From: Treponema sp. UBA6852
GTDB lineage: Bacteria; Spirochaetota; Spirochaetia; Treponematales; Treponemataceae
Reading direction: 5' to 3'
Assembly (NCBI GenBank): GCA_002449305.1
Contig: DKDI01000032.1
Span: forward strand, 62,001-126,000
Length of the DNA stretch: 64,000 nucleotides
The first letter of the stretch is position 1; each line of letters starts with the position of its first letter. This document shows, piece after piece, positions 49,642 to 59,008 of the stretch. The position numbers and the translations under genes are program-made. The notes beneath the pieces are model-generated. The model was not told the DNA's origin, made no database searches, and saw only the letters and a list, made by a program, of their open reading frames with translations.

Positions 49642-49860
49642 ATGGACATTACGGCTCTTGTTAATCTTTGCATTTCAGTTTTAAAAGATATACGCGTTAT
49701 TACAGCTGCAATTCTTACAATTTTTTTTATCTCGCTCGGAAACTATGTCGTAAGATACAGAAAACGTCCACCTAAGCCAAAGAAGAAAAAAGCCGCCACA
49801 AAACCTGCCACTACTTCTGCGCCTGCTCCAAAGCCAGAAGAACATCAAAAACAAGAATAG
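49642..49860 (+). CDS. Small single-pass membrane protein with basic, proline-rich tail
   Basis: 72 residues from ATG 49642. A membrane helix (about 17-35, VITAAILTIFFISLGNYVV) is followed by a Lys/Pro/Ala tail. The N-terminal 16 residues are amphipathic. No family is recognised. It is divergent from hisH and 88 bp before thrC. Size, composition and position make a real gene likely but not certain; no clear ribosome binding site precedes the ATG. Confidence 0.5.
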   Translation: MDITALVNLCISVLKDIRVITAAILTIFFISLGNYVVRYRKRPPKPKKKKAATKPATTSAPAPKPEEHQKQE

Positions 49861-49948
49861 CAAAATTTTTCATATCATGTCTTTCAATTGAAAGAAGCCC
49901 CTAAAAATGTTATTATTTTGAATAATAAAAATGGTTGGGGATACATAA

Positions 49949-51268
49949 ATGAAATTTTTTAGCACACGTGATGCCCAAAATATCGCAGGATTCAAACAGG
50001 CAGTTTTGGACTGCATTCCTTCTGACGGCGGGCTTTACGTTCCAGACGACACAGATGATTTGCGCCGCTGGATTTATTATACAAACGAAAAAACAACATT
50101 CGCTTCTCTTGCAGGCGCGCTTACTTCCGCAATGATAAATGATGAGTTCAGTCCTGTAATCTGCGAAGCCATTGCAACTCACGCATTTCCAAAAAATCCT
50201 GTTTTCAGACAGCTGGACAAAAATCTTTTTATTCTTGAGCTTTATCACGGCGCAACAGGAACTTTTAAAGACTTCGGTGTTTCTTATTTAACTTCCGCAT
50301 TGGAAACGATTCTACAAATGGACGGAAAAAAAGCCATTCTGCTCGATGCAACCACAGGCGAACTCGGAGCGTGCATGGCAAAAGCTATCGACGGAAAAAA
50401 ACTTCTAAAATCTGTGCTTCTTGCTCCAAAAGGAAAACTTCGCGGAATCGATGAAAAAAACTTTGTTTGGAACGGCGGAAATATTTATCCAATTGAAATA
50501 GACGGAACAGAACAAGACTGCCACAAAATCGTAAGGAAAATCTTTTCAGACAAACAACTTGTAAAAAAACTCAGCTTGACAGTAGCAAACACAGCAAACA
50601 TCGGCCGTCTTTTACCGCAGTCATTTTTCTACACATTCGCATTTTCAAGGCTCAAAGAAATTATAAACGGAGACATTTTTTATGCAGTTCCTGCTGGCAA
50701 CTACGGAAATCTTGTTTCAGGACTTTACGGCTGGAGAATGGCACTTCCTGTAAATGGATTCATTGTTCCTTCCACACCGGAACTAACTCTTGATGCTGGC
50801 GGAAACTGCATGGTTATGAACAGCATGGTTTCTCTTGAAAAGCGCACGCCTGCAGATCCGGCTTCACCTTCAAACATAGAAAGGCTTGAACAGATTTTCA
50901 AGGCGAACTCACTTATGCTTAGAAGTTTTGTTTACCCAGCGGCAGTTTCAGAAAAGGAAGTTGAAGCGGCCTGCAAAAAACTCTTTATGCAATACAAAGT
51001 CTATGCAGACCACGACACAGCGGCAGCTTATGCGGCAGTTCTAAAAAGAAGCGACATTGCCGCGGAAGAAGACGGAGCAGTTGTTCTTGTTGCAAGAGAC
51101 TCGCCTGCGCTTAGCAAAGATTTTCTTATGCACAACTTAGGGGAATCTCTTGCAATACCAAACAATATCATCGAGGCATTTAAGCCTGTCAAACTTGACA
51201 AAGCTCCAATTGCCCCGGGTGATACAGATTCAGTTATTTCGATTTTGAACTCTTTGAATCTTTCTTAG
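49949..51268 (+). CDS. thrC: Threonine synthase
   Basis: PLP enzyme that turns O-phosphohomoserine into threonine. 439 residues. N-terminal FFSTRDAQ and DGGLYVPD are typical, the PLP lysine is Lys107 in HGATGTFKDFG, and the PLP phosphate loop follows as VPAGNYGNLVSG. GGGG precedes the ATG at about 9 bases. Its last 35 bases overlap the end of the convergent GH13 gene. Confidence 0.93.
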   Translation: MKFFSTRDAQNIAGFKQAVLDCIPSDGGLYVPDDTDDLRRWIYYTNEKTTFASLAGALTSAMINDEFSPVICEAIATHAFPKNPVFRQLDKNLFILELYHGATGTFKDFGVSYLTSALETILQMDGKKAILLDATTGELGACMAKAIDGKKLLKSVLLAPKGKLRGIDEKNFVWNGGNIYPIEIDGTEQDCHKIVRKIFSDKQLVKKLSLTVANTANIGRLLPQSFFYTFAFSRLKEIINGDIFYAVPAGNYGNLVSGLYGWRMALPVNGFIVPSTPELTLDAGGNCMVMNSMVSLEKRTPADPASPSNIERLEQIFKANSLMLRSFVYPAAVSEKEVEAACKKLFMQYKVYADHDTAAAYAAVLKRSDIAAEEDGAVVLVARDSPALSKDFLMHNLGESLAIPNNIIEAFKPVKLDKAPIAPGDTDSVISILNSLNLS

Positions 51269-54200
51269 TTTTTTTTGCAGCTGGCTTTTTGGCATCAGTT
51301 TTTTCCGCGGAAGATTTTTTTGCTTTTGCCTTCTCTGTTTTTGGAGCTGGCATCTTTACGGGCTTTACGGCTTCTGTAAACTGCTCGCACTTGTATTCAG
51401 CAAGTTCCTTTGAAGCAAACAAAGTTCTGTAAAGCCTGAAAATCTGCTCGCGGAGAATTCTTTTGCTTGTCATGCAGTTAGAAGCAAAAGAATACCAAAG
51501 CGTGGCGTCCATCTTTTCCTTGTTGAACCAGCGCACTCCATTGAATTCATTTGCGCCTGTAAGAACAAATGAATTTTCAGAATCTACAAGCGATTTTGCC
51601 ACAGTGTATGTTGACTTTACAAATCCAGAAGTTCCAAAGTTTAAGCTACTTATCTTCATGCTTTCAAAAATGCGGATAAAATTGTTTCTCATTTCTGAAT
51701 TAAAGAAACCTGCGCTTTCAATTATCTCTGAAAGCTTGCGGCTATAGCCCCACTTCTTGCAGTTTTCACCACCAGCGGAAGCAACTGCTGCAAAGGCACA
51801 TAAAATTTCTGCGCTGAATTCATTCGACTTGATTCCAGAAGAAATTTCAAGCTCAAGGTTGTTTGCAGAATCTTCATCTTCCGGCGCAAAATAAGCTTCG
51901 TACAAATATTCAACGCACTTTTCAAATGCCTTGAATTTCTGCTCAGGCTCAAGAGGCGATTCGGACTTTTTTGATTTCGATTTCTTCTTGGAATTTTCAG
52001 ACGCAAGTTTTTCTTCTTCAAGCGCAAACTCGTTTTCTTTTTCGTAGTAAGCAAGCGCAGCTTCTTTTACAGACTTTAGAAGTTTTTTAAGCGACACAGG
52101 CTCTTTGTTTTCAAGTTTGAATTCTTTTGAAGAATCACAAGAGAACAAAGCGTGAATGTCCTGAATAAATTCTTTTGTAACAAAATTCCTTAGGGCAGCA
52201 AACAAATCCTTGTAGCAGAATTCCTGCCATGCAATTTCAAGGTCAGGAACACCAGAGCCACTCAAAAGCTCATTAAGTTTAAAGTATTTTCCGTCCGCGC
52301 CGTCAACAACCTGCTGCACATCAAGATAAACTTGATACTCAAAGCCGTTAAGAGCAACAAACATTCCGTTGTTAATCAAGTCATCGCTTCTGCGCACAAA
52401 CCAAAGTCCGCTTCTGTGCTCACGGAAAATTACATAGTGGTTATAGCCATAAGTAAATCCCATGCTTTCAGCCAAAGATTTTGAAACCATCACTTTGTCA
52501 TTTTCATCTGAACCAGTTTTTACAGCGTACTCGCACGATTGCTTTATCCAGCCTTGAGCGCGGTCATACTTATTATTATAGAAAACAATTGTGCGTTCGT
52601 TGCCAACAACATTTGAGTAAGCAAAGATATTTTCGTTTACAGTTCCATTGTCCCAAACATCATAGAACAAAAAGTTTTCAACAGGCGCAAAAAGATAACG
52701 CTTGTGCATAAGAGGGAAAATATCGTGCCAATGACGGTTCATCAAATCCTGATCAACTTTTTCATCTTTGTAGGCTCTTGTGTATTCCATGCCGTACTTT
52801 TCTTCAAAGCCTTCAAGCTGACCGTGTCCGAACATCGGAAGACCAGGCATTGTAATCATCAGTGTGCAGACTCCAAAATACTTGTCGCCTTTTCCAAACT
52901 GAGCCACGGCAGTTTCTTCGTCCGGATTATTCATAAAGTTTACGAAACGCTTTAGAATCTGCGGATCAAATTTGATTGTATTTTTTACAGTGTCGCGGTA
53001 CTTCTGGTTTTCTTCCTTTTTAAGCATATTCATAAATGCGGAATTGTAAACACGGTGCATTCCAAGAGTTCGTGTAAAATATCCTTCCATCATCCAGAAT
53101 GCTTCAGCAAGCAAAAGCGTGTCCGGCATTTCCTGAGCGCAACGGTCAACAACTTCGCGCCAGAATTCATTTGGAATACGTTTTTCAAATTCCGCAGAAG
53201 TCAAAGCATAACGGCTGCGGCTTGCAATGTCTCCTCCATGTCCTGGCTCCGGATACCAAAGGCGGCGTATATGTTTTTTTGCAAGAACCATTGCGGCGTC
53301 AAACCTGATAATCGGGAAGTTCCGGGCAACTTTTAAAATCTGCTGCATAACGGCTTCGCGCGCAACTGGATTCAAAAAGTCAATTTGAGCAGTGTCATTC
53401 CAAGGCATTCCAGTTCCGTCGTTTCCGTGGTAAATATAAGTAACGTCTCCTGTCGCATTGTCCACACGTTTAAAGCAAACCGCACAGTCGCTTTTTGAAT
53501 AGTAATGGTCTTCAAGGTAAATTGAAACACGACCATCTCGGCTCAAATTTTCTCCGTTAAAAGTGTAGCCCGGAAACGGACATTCCTTTGTTGTTATAAA
53601 ATAATCAGGATGTTCTACAACCCAAGTTCCGTCCATTCCAGTGTGATTTGGAACCATGTCGCTTGCAAGGCGAATTCCGCGGATCCAGCATCTGTAGCGA
53701 AGATTTTCCAAAGCCTGCCATCCGCCAAGGTTTCCTGCAATTTCATAGTCTAGCAAAGAATATGCTGAAGCGGCCGCCTCTGGATTTCCGTTTATCTGCT
53801 TGATTCTTTTTGAAGCATAACTGCGTTCCCAAAGTCCAATCAACCAAAGCCCCGTAAATCCTTCATCACGCAAAGCATCAAGCTCTTCATCTGGAATTTG
53901 GTCAAGACGTGAAATATCGCGGTTGTATTTTTTAGAAAGCTGATAAAGCCATACAAGAACAGTCTTTGCCATCAAAACAACTTTCGGCATCCATTCACGG
54001 TCAGGACTGAATCTCTCGTATTCTTTCATCAGATTTTCTTCATCGTAAGTGTAGGCTTCCATAGAAACCTCGCCGCCGTTTGTAGGATGCCAGGCAGCTT
54101 TTTCTTCCTCGGAAATTGTATCGATTCCCTCAAGAAGACGACGAATCCATTCGCCAAGAACATCGCTCCAGTAAGTGCGGATATAATCCAGCTGGCCTTT

Positions 54201-54878
54201 TAAAGAAGTCGGAGAAGCAACAACTGGTTCTTTAAGCATATTTATAAGCGAATTGTTTTTAGGACCAAAAACAGGCTGAGTCAAAAAGAACGCCTTAATC
54301 TGATTCCAAGTTTTAATGTAGTCAGCGTTGGCGGCAAGATTTGAATCATCAAACAAAATTGCAAACGGATGAAACGCAGGATTTTCATTTGCAAGGTGAA
54401 GCATTACAAGTTCTTCCAAAACTTGCTCACGGTTTGAACGCTCCATTTTTGTGCCGGCATCAATGCAGTTCTGATCTAAAAATTCTTCCGCGGAAATTTT
54501 CTTTTTAAACACTTCAACAGGAGGAAAATCTTCCATGAACTGCAAAAACAATTTGTCAATCTTGGCTTTTGAAAAATTTCTGTCCAGGTCAGCAAGAAGA
54601 TTTTTAAAGCAATCAGGTGTTTTGTCTCTTCTATAAATCATGCAGACGTAATGGAAAATTTCATCGATAAGTCCCATTGCGTTCAAAGAACCTGCGGAAA
54701 CTTTTTTTTCACTTTGACCGCGTTCGTCAAAAAGCTCGTTCAGTTTTGTCTGAAATTTATGCACAGCCTTGAAATTTGCAAAAACAACATTTCCGGCAGA
54801 AGAAAAAAGAGATTCGTCAAAATTGCATTCTTCTCTTACTTTCCGGCTTATGTGAAATTCATTGTAAGAAATCTTCAT
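51234..54878 (-). CDS. Large GH13 alpha-amylase-family protein
   Basis: 1214 residues from ATG 54878 (GGAG upstream). There is a helical N-terminal part of about 300 residues, a GH13 barrel at about 310-760, further domains, and a Lys/Ala/Ser-rich tail (last 35 residues). GH13 regions: I DMVPNHTG (about 409), II IRFDAAM (about 526, nucleophile Asp), III LLLAEAFW (about 591, acid Glu). Region IV reads MNNPDEET (about 651): the Asp is present but the usual preceding His is Pro. No signal peptide, so it acts inside the cell, probably on glycogen or maltodextrin with MalQ, its upstream operon neighbour (27 bp). Confidence 0.85.
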   Translation of the reverse strand: MKISYNEFHISRKVREECNFDESLFSSAGNVVFANFKAVHKFQTKLNELFDERGQSEKKVSAGSLNAMGLIDEIFHYVCMIYRRDKTPDCFKNLLADLDRNFSKAKIDKLFLQFMEDFPPVEVFKKKISAEEFLDQNCIDAGTKMERSNREQVLEELVMLHLANENPAFHPFAILFDDSNLAANADYIKTWNQIKAFFLTQPVFGPKNNSLINMLKEPVVASPTSLKGQLDYIRTYWSDVLGEWIRRLLEGIDTISEEEKAAWHPTNGGEVSMEAYTYDEENLMKEYERFSPDREWMPKVVLMAKTVLVWLYQLSKKYNRDISRLDQIPDEELDALRDEGFTGLWLIGLWERSYASKRIKQINGNPEAAASAYSLLDYEIAGNLGGWQALENLRYRCWIRGIRLASDMVPNHTGMDGTWVVEHPDYFITTKECPFPGYTFNGENLSRDGRVSIYLEDHYYSKSDCAVCFKRVDNATGDVTYIYHGNDGTGMPWNDTAQIDFLNPVAREAVMQQILKVARNFPIIRFDAAMVLAKKHIRRLWYPEPGHGGDIASRSRYALTSAEFEKRIPNEFWREVVDRCAQEMPDTLLLAEAFWMMEGYFTRTLGMHRVYNSAFMNMLKKEENQKYRDTVKNTIKFDPQILKRFVNFMNNPDEETAVAQFGKGDKYFGVCTLMITMPGLPMFGHGQLEGFEEKYGMEYTRAYKDEKVDQDLMNRHWHDIFPLMHKRYLFAPVENFLFYDVWDNGTVNENIFAYSNVVGNERTIVFYNNKYDRAQGWIKQSCEYAVKTGSDENDKVMVSKSLAESMGFTYGYNHYVIFREHRSGLWFVRRSDDLINNGMFVALNGFEYQVYLDVQQVVDGADGKYFKLNELLSGSGVPDLEIAWQEFCYKDLFAALRNFVTKEFIQDIHALFSCDSSKEFKLENKEPVSLKKLLKSVKEAALAYYEKENEFALEEEKLASENSKKKSKSKKSESPLEPEQKFKAFEKCVEYLYEAYFAPEDEDSANNLELEISSGIKSNEFSAEILCAFAAVASAGGENCKKWGYSRKLSEIIESAGFFNSEMRNNFIRIFESMKISSLNFGTSGFVKSTYTVAKSLVDSENSFVLTGANEFNGVRWFNKEKMDATLWYSFASNCMTSKRILREQIFRLYRTLFASKELAEYKCEQFTEAVKPVKMPAPKTEKAKAKKSSAEKTDAKKPAAKKTKKDSKSSKSK

Positions 54879-54905
54879 ATTTAACTCCAATAAAAAAGTT
54901 TTATT

Positions 54906-56924
54906 TTATTTGTCGTGCAGCTGAATTACAGTTTTTATCTTGTTCATCAAAGATTTGTTTTCAGACATTTCTTCAACTGAAGCAGGAATTCTATAAGTCC
55001 AGTTAAAACTATTTACACTGCCCGGAACATTTATGCGCTCGTCATTTTCATTTTCAAGATAAAAGCAATGCTCAAGGAACAGATAATCCTGAAGCGGATT
55101 TATAAGAAGTGAACTTGCGCATTTTGCAACAGTCTTCAAAATAAATTCCGCTATGTCAGGAGTAAAGGCTGAATTGGCATCAGGGCAGTTTTCAGTTTTG
55201 AGCGCAGACAAAAATGCTCTTACGCTGTCTTTTTCAGAATTCCACCATTGGCGCAAAGTTGAACTGTCATGCACAGAAGTTGTGGCAACACTCAAAGCCG
55301 GATACTGGTCAAACGGAATGTAAGGCTGCCCGTCTTTTTCCCATTCGCGGCACCAGCGCACAACTTTAAGCGAAAGAATTTCAAGTTTCTGAAGAACTTC
55401 CGGCATAACTTTTAAATTAACGCCCAAGTCTTCTGCGCAAGGAATCATGTCAGAAGCATGAACAATCGCGCCCAAAGTAGAGAGTGCCTGCTGTTTCCAA
55501 AGTTCGTTTTCTTTTTCTTCCGTCTGGGCAAAAAGATTTTTCAATTTTTCCTGCTCGTCCCAGCTTAAAGTTTTCCATGCTGAAGATTTTTCAAATGTAA
55601 AGACTTTTATGAATCTGTCTTTTTTAATCTGAATCAATGAACGGTCGCGCCATTTTTCAGCAAGCGCATTTTTCACTGCGGAATCTTTACGCTCATCATC
55701 ACAGAACTTCTTGGAATAAATTTCCTTGTCGCCAGAAATTTCTTTTTTAAAGTTCCAAAGCTCCTCGTTGTTCACACGGTCGCAAACTTGCTCAAGGAAC
55801 GCAACCGCCTCGTCATGGTTCCAAGTTATGTCTTCAATAAGCCCAGTCGGAATGTGCGGCTCAGAAATCCACTTTATTCTGTCGTCAGAAAATCCCAAGT
55901 CATTCAATTCCTTTCTTGAAAAATCAGAATACGGAACTGTGTGTCCAAGGTAAGCGGTTGTTTCAGACTCCTTTGTTGCCCAAATTCTAAAAAAGCCCAG
56001 AACGTGGTCAATGCGGAATGCATCATAATATTGAGATGAAACTTTTATTCTGTCTTTCCACCAGGCAAATCCGTCTGCTTCAAGCCGCTCCCAGTCATAA
56101 GTCGGAAATCCCCAGCTTTGTCCAAGAGGATTTTCTCCATCTGGCGGAGAACCGGCGCGCAAGTCCTGTCTAAAGAATTCAGGATAAGTCCAGCAGTCAA
56201 CGCTGTCTTCATTCATCAAAATCGGAATGTCGCCTTTTAAAATTATTCCTTTTGAGCGAAGATATTCCGCGCTTTCTTTAAACTGTTCGCTTGCACGCAT
56301 CTGGCACCAAACAAAGAAATTGTGGCTAGATTTTTTTGCTTTGTTGTTCCATTTGAGCATGATTTTTTCGCGGCTTACGTTGCGCACTTGCTCGTCCCAG
56401 CTTTTCCAGGAAGCCTGCATATTTTCGTCTTTTATGTTCTTGAAAACCGCATAAGGAATAATCCAATTGTTTGCGCAAATAAATTTTTCCATTTGAGCCG
56501 GAAGCTTCTGCATAGATTCGTTTTCTGATTTTGCAGAAATTTTTTCTATATAATTGTACAAAAGATGCAAAAGCTGATTTTTTTCATTCACGACAGCGTC
56601 ATAGTCGAACCGCCGTTTATATGTAAAATTCTTTTCAAAATTCTTGTACGCCGAAGAAAACTGCTTGCTTCCCTTTAAAGCCGCTTCAAATTCCGGCAAT
56701 GCATTAATTCTTATAAAAAGCGGATGAAGCGCAAACGCAGAAAGCCCAGAATAAGGCGAAGACTGAGTTCCCGTATCATTCACAGGAAGAAGCTGAACAA
56801 CAGAAAAGCCAGCCTTTTCGCAGAAGTCAGCAAGATTTTTCAATGCAAGAAAATCTCCGCAGGCAGCGCAGTCTTTTGTGTACAATGCCGAAAGCGGAAC
56901 TACAACACCGGTTCTTTTTTTCAT
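54906..56924 (-). CDS. malQ: 4-alpha-glucanotransferase (GH77)
   Basis: Transfers alpha-1,4-glucan segments (maltodextrin disproportionation). 672 residues, cytoplasmic. GH77 features: RTGVVVPLSALYTKDCAACGDF at the start, LLPVNDTGTQSSPYSGLSAF, nucleophile Asp in FRIDHVLGFF (about 305), acid/base Glu in CAEDLG (about 496) and the TTSVHDSSTLRQWW motif (about 550). It precedes the GH13 gene and carries one copy of the 76-bp repeat in its leader. Confidence 0.92.
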   Translation of the reverse strand: MKKRTGVVVPLSALYTKDCAACGDFLALKNLADFCEKAGFSVVQLLPVNDTGTQSSPYSGLSAFALHPLFIRINALPEFEAALKGSKQFSSAYKNFEKNFTYKRRFDYDAVVNEKNQLLHLLYNYIEKISAKSENESMQKLPAQMEKFICANNWIIPYAVFKNIKDENMQASWKSWDEQVRNVSREKIMLKWNNKAKKSSHNFFVWCQMRASEQFKESAEYLRSKGIILKGDIPILMNEDSVDCWTYPEFFRQDLRAGSPPDGENPLGQSWGFPTYDWERLEADGFAWWKDRIKVSSQYYDAFRIDHVLGFFRIWATKESETTAYLGHTVPYSDFSRKELNDLGFSDDRIKWISEPHIPTGLIEDITWNHDEAVAFLEQVCDRVNNEELWNFKKEISGDKEIYSKKFCDDERKDSAVKNALAEKWRDRSLIQIKKDRFIKVFTFEKSSAWKTLSWDEQEKLKNLFAQTEEKENELWKQQALSTLGAIVHASDMIPCAEDLGVNLKVMPEVLQKLEILSLKVVRWCREWEKDGQPYIPFDQYPALSVATTSVHDSSTLRQWWNSEKDSVRAFLSALKTENCPDANSAFTPDIAEFILKTVAKCASSLLINPLQDYLFLEHCFYLENENDERINVPGSVNSFNWTYRIPASVEEMSENKSLMNKIKTVIQLHDK

Positions 56925-56954
56925 AATTTAAACCTATTTCAATAATTCTAATAA

Positions 56955-57030
56955 AAATACGTCTGGTCAAGGCACGCTTACGCTCAAGACCTTGACTCAG
57001 CCGTTTTTACGGTTTTTATAAACCCTAAAT
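56955..57030 (-). repeat. Dispersed 76-bp repeat, copy 2
   Basis: Near-identical to 41658-41734. It lies 30 bp before the malQ start codon on the same strand and keeps the inverted repeat GGTCAAGG...CCTTGAC and the AAACCCTAAA end. Confidence 0.75.
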
Positions 57031-57171
57031 AAATCGTCTTTAAAGACGAAAACATTTGAAACTATCTAAGTATATCATACAATAAAAAATTTACAATTTA
57101 TTTTGCACAAGAAAAGAATTTTATTATATTCCGCTAAAGACAAAAATCACAAAAAAAAGTAGAATCGGCGC

Positions 57172-57816
57172 ATGGAAAATTCAATTAAATCAAAATTGCT
57201 GAACATTATCTTGCGCTCTTTTATGACTGGAATTGCAATCGGAATTGGCGCAACAGCATTTCTTTCGTGCGAAAACAAAATCGCAGGCGCATTTTTATTT
57301 GGAACAGGACTTTTTATAATTCTGAACTTCGGCTTTTATCTTTACACCGGCAAAGTCGGCTACATTGTTGAAAAAAAGCCTTCATACATTGCAGAAGTCG
57401 CTTTAATATGGCTTGGAAACTTTGCAGGAACATTTGTTTTTGCCTCCCTCATTCTTTGCACAAGGGCAAACTCAATAGCGCAAAAGGCAGCCGCAATGTG
57501 CGCGGTAAAATCAGCAGACACGCCGTCAAGTCTTCTTGTTCTGTCATTTTTCTGCGGAATTCTCATGTTCATTGCCGCGGACGGATTCAAGACAATTGAA
57601 AATCCTGTTGGAAAAGTTCTGGCAATTTTTCTTCCTGTAATGGCGTTCATTTTAAGCGGATTTGAGCACAGCATTGCCGATATGTTCTATTTTTCAGTTT
57701 CCCGCACTTGGTCTTTTCACAACTTTTCCTGCCTGATTATAATGACATTGGGAAATGCAATGGGAGGAATGCTAGTTCCGCTTGCAAAGAAAGGATTTTT
57801 ACAGAACACAAACTAA
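57172..57816 (+). CDS. Formate/nitrite transporter-family channel
   Basis: 214 residues, polytopic with about six hydrophobic segments. The FNT hallmark SGFEHSIADMFYFS is near residue 163, and GNAMGGML near the end is the second conserved loop. It is shorter than typical FocA/NirC (about 260-280). Export of formate from fermentation would fit an anaerobic treponeme, but nitrite or hydrosulphide transport is possible. It is followed 62 bp later by purC. Confidence 0.85.
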   Translation: MENSIKSKLLNIILRSFMTGIAIGIGATAFLSCENKIAGAFLFGTGLFIILNFGFYLYTGKVGYIVEKKPSYIAEVALIWLGNFAGTFVFASLILCTRANSIAQKAAAMCAVKSADTPSSLLVLSFFCGILMFIAADGFKTIENPVGKVLAIFLPVMAFILSGFEHSIADMFYFSVSRTWSFHNFSCLIIMTLGNAMGGMLVPLAKKGFLQNTN

Positions 57817-57839
57817 CTTGAATTCAAATCAGCAAAAGA

Positions 57840-57845
57840 TTTATA
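57840..57845 (+). promoter_or_regulatory. -10 box of purC
   Basis: TATAAT preceded by TT lies 33 bases before the purC ATG, leaving a normal leader that contains AGGAG. Confidence 0.45.
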
Positions 57846-57878
57846 ATGCTTTCGTTCTATAAAACAGGAGTTCAATAT

Positions 57879-58724
57879 ATGAAAAAATATGCTAGCGGAA
57901 AAGTCCGCGAAGTTTATGACTTGGAAGATGGAAGAATGGTCATTGTTACAACAGACCGGATTAGCGCGTTTGACGTTATTCTTCCAACTATGATTACAGA
58001 CAAAGGCAAGGTTCTGAACGCTCTTGCGAATTTCTGGTTTGACTACACAAAAGACATTGTAAAAAACCACATGATTTCTTCAGATTTAAAGGATATGCCG
58101 GCTGAATTCCAGAAGCCTGAATTTGAAGGAAGAACAATACTTGTAAAAAAACTCAAGATGATTCCTTACGAAGTTATTGTGCGCGGATATATGTTCGGTT
58201 CAATGTACGAAGCATACAAAAAAGGCGAGCCGTTCCTTGGCCACAAGTTTGAAAAGGAATACCAGCAGGCAGAAAAACTTGACGAGCCGATTGTAACTCC
58301 TTCCACAAAAGCCGCTGAAGGCCACGACATCAACGTGACTTTGGATTACATGAAAAAAGATTTGGGCGAGGAGCTTGGAACAAAAATTGAAAAAGCCGCG
58401 CTTGCAATCTACAAAAAGTGCTACGAACACGCTTACAAGAACGGAATTATTATTGCAGACACAAAGTTTGAATTCGGCTTGGATGAAAACGGCGAGCTTG
58501 TGCTTGGCGACGAAGTTCTGACTCCAGATTCAAGCCGCTTCTGGGATTTGAGCAAATACAAAGTTGGCGGAAGCCCTGCTTCTTACGACAAGCAGTTTGT
58601 GCGCGACTGGCTGAAAGAAAACAACCTTGCCGGCGACCCGAACATCAAGGAGCTTCCTGCAGATGTTGTTGCTAAGACCGCTGCAATCTACAAGGAATGC
58701 GAAGAAAAAATTTGCCATAAATAA
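57879..58724 (+). CDS. purC: Phosphoribosylaminoimidazole-succinocarboxamide synthase
   Basis: Joins CAIR and aspartate with ATP to give SAICAR in purine synthesis. Start at 57879 (MKKYASGKVREVYDLE) after AGGAG; 281 residues. Signature regions: GKVREVYD, TTDRISAFDVILP, VIVRGYMFGSMYE and IADTKFEFG with the following LGDEVLTPDSSRFW. It stands alone; the other purine gene in the window (xpt) is for salvage. Confidence 0.95.
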   Translation: MKKYASGKVREVYDLEDGRMVIVTTDRISAFDVILPTMITDKGKVLNALANFWFDYTKDIVKNHMISSDLKDMPAEFQKPEFEGRTILVKKLKMIPYEVIVRGYMFGSMYEAYKKGEPFLGHKFEKEYQQAEKLDEPIVTPSTKAAEGHDINVTLDYMKKDLGEELGTKIEKAALAIYKKCYEHAYKNGIIIADTKFEFGLDENGELVLGDEVLTPDSSRFWDLSKYKVGGSPASYDKQFVRDWLKENNLAGDPNIKELPADVVAKTAAIYKECEEKICHK

Positions 58725-58745
58725 TTTGCAAGCAGAATAAAAACT

Positions 58746-58900
58746 GAATAAGTTGCAAGAAAAAGCACGTCAATCCGCTAGATAGCAAAGCTATCTTATG
58801 CTGAGCGTAATCAGTATCGGACTGCGCAATTTTCTTAAAAAATTGCTTGCCAGCGCTCAGAATGGCTCGGTTGCCGCTTTCTTTTTCTTTCCACTTATTC
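58746..58900. repeat. 155-bp long imperfect hairpin element
   Basis: The ends GAATAAGT plus AAGAAAAAG pair with CTTTTTCTT plus ACTTATTC. Inside are nested stems: AGATAGC/GCTATCT (58780-58796), CTGAGCG/CGCTCAG (58801-58807 with 58854-58860) and GCAATTTT/AAAATTGC. The whole unit folds on itself just after purC and is noncoding. Confidence 0.55.
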
Positions 58901-58937
58901 AATTTGTTGATTTTGAAAAAAACTCGACATTTGACCC

Positions 58938-59008
58938 AACTGTCATTATCGAGCTTGACTCGATAATCTGCTGAGAATATGCATATGATTGCCGTGACAA
59001 GCACGGAA
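58938..59008 (-). repeat. Palindromic dispersed repeat, inverted copy
   Basis: Read on the minus strand, CCGTGCTTGTCACGG, AGATTATCG and AAGCTCGATAATGACA match the ends and centre of the copies at 43709 and 45753. Confidence 0.55.
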
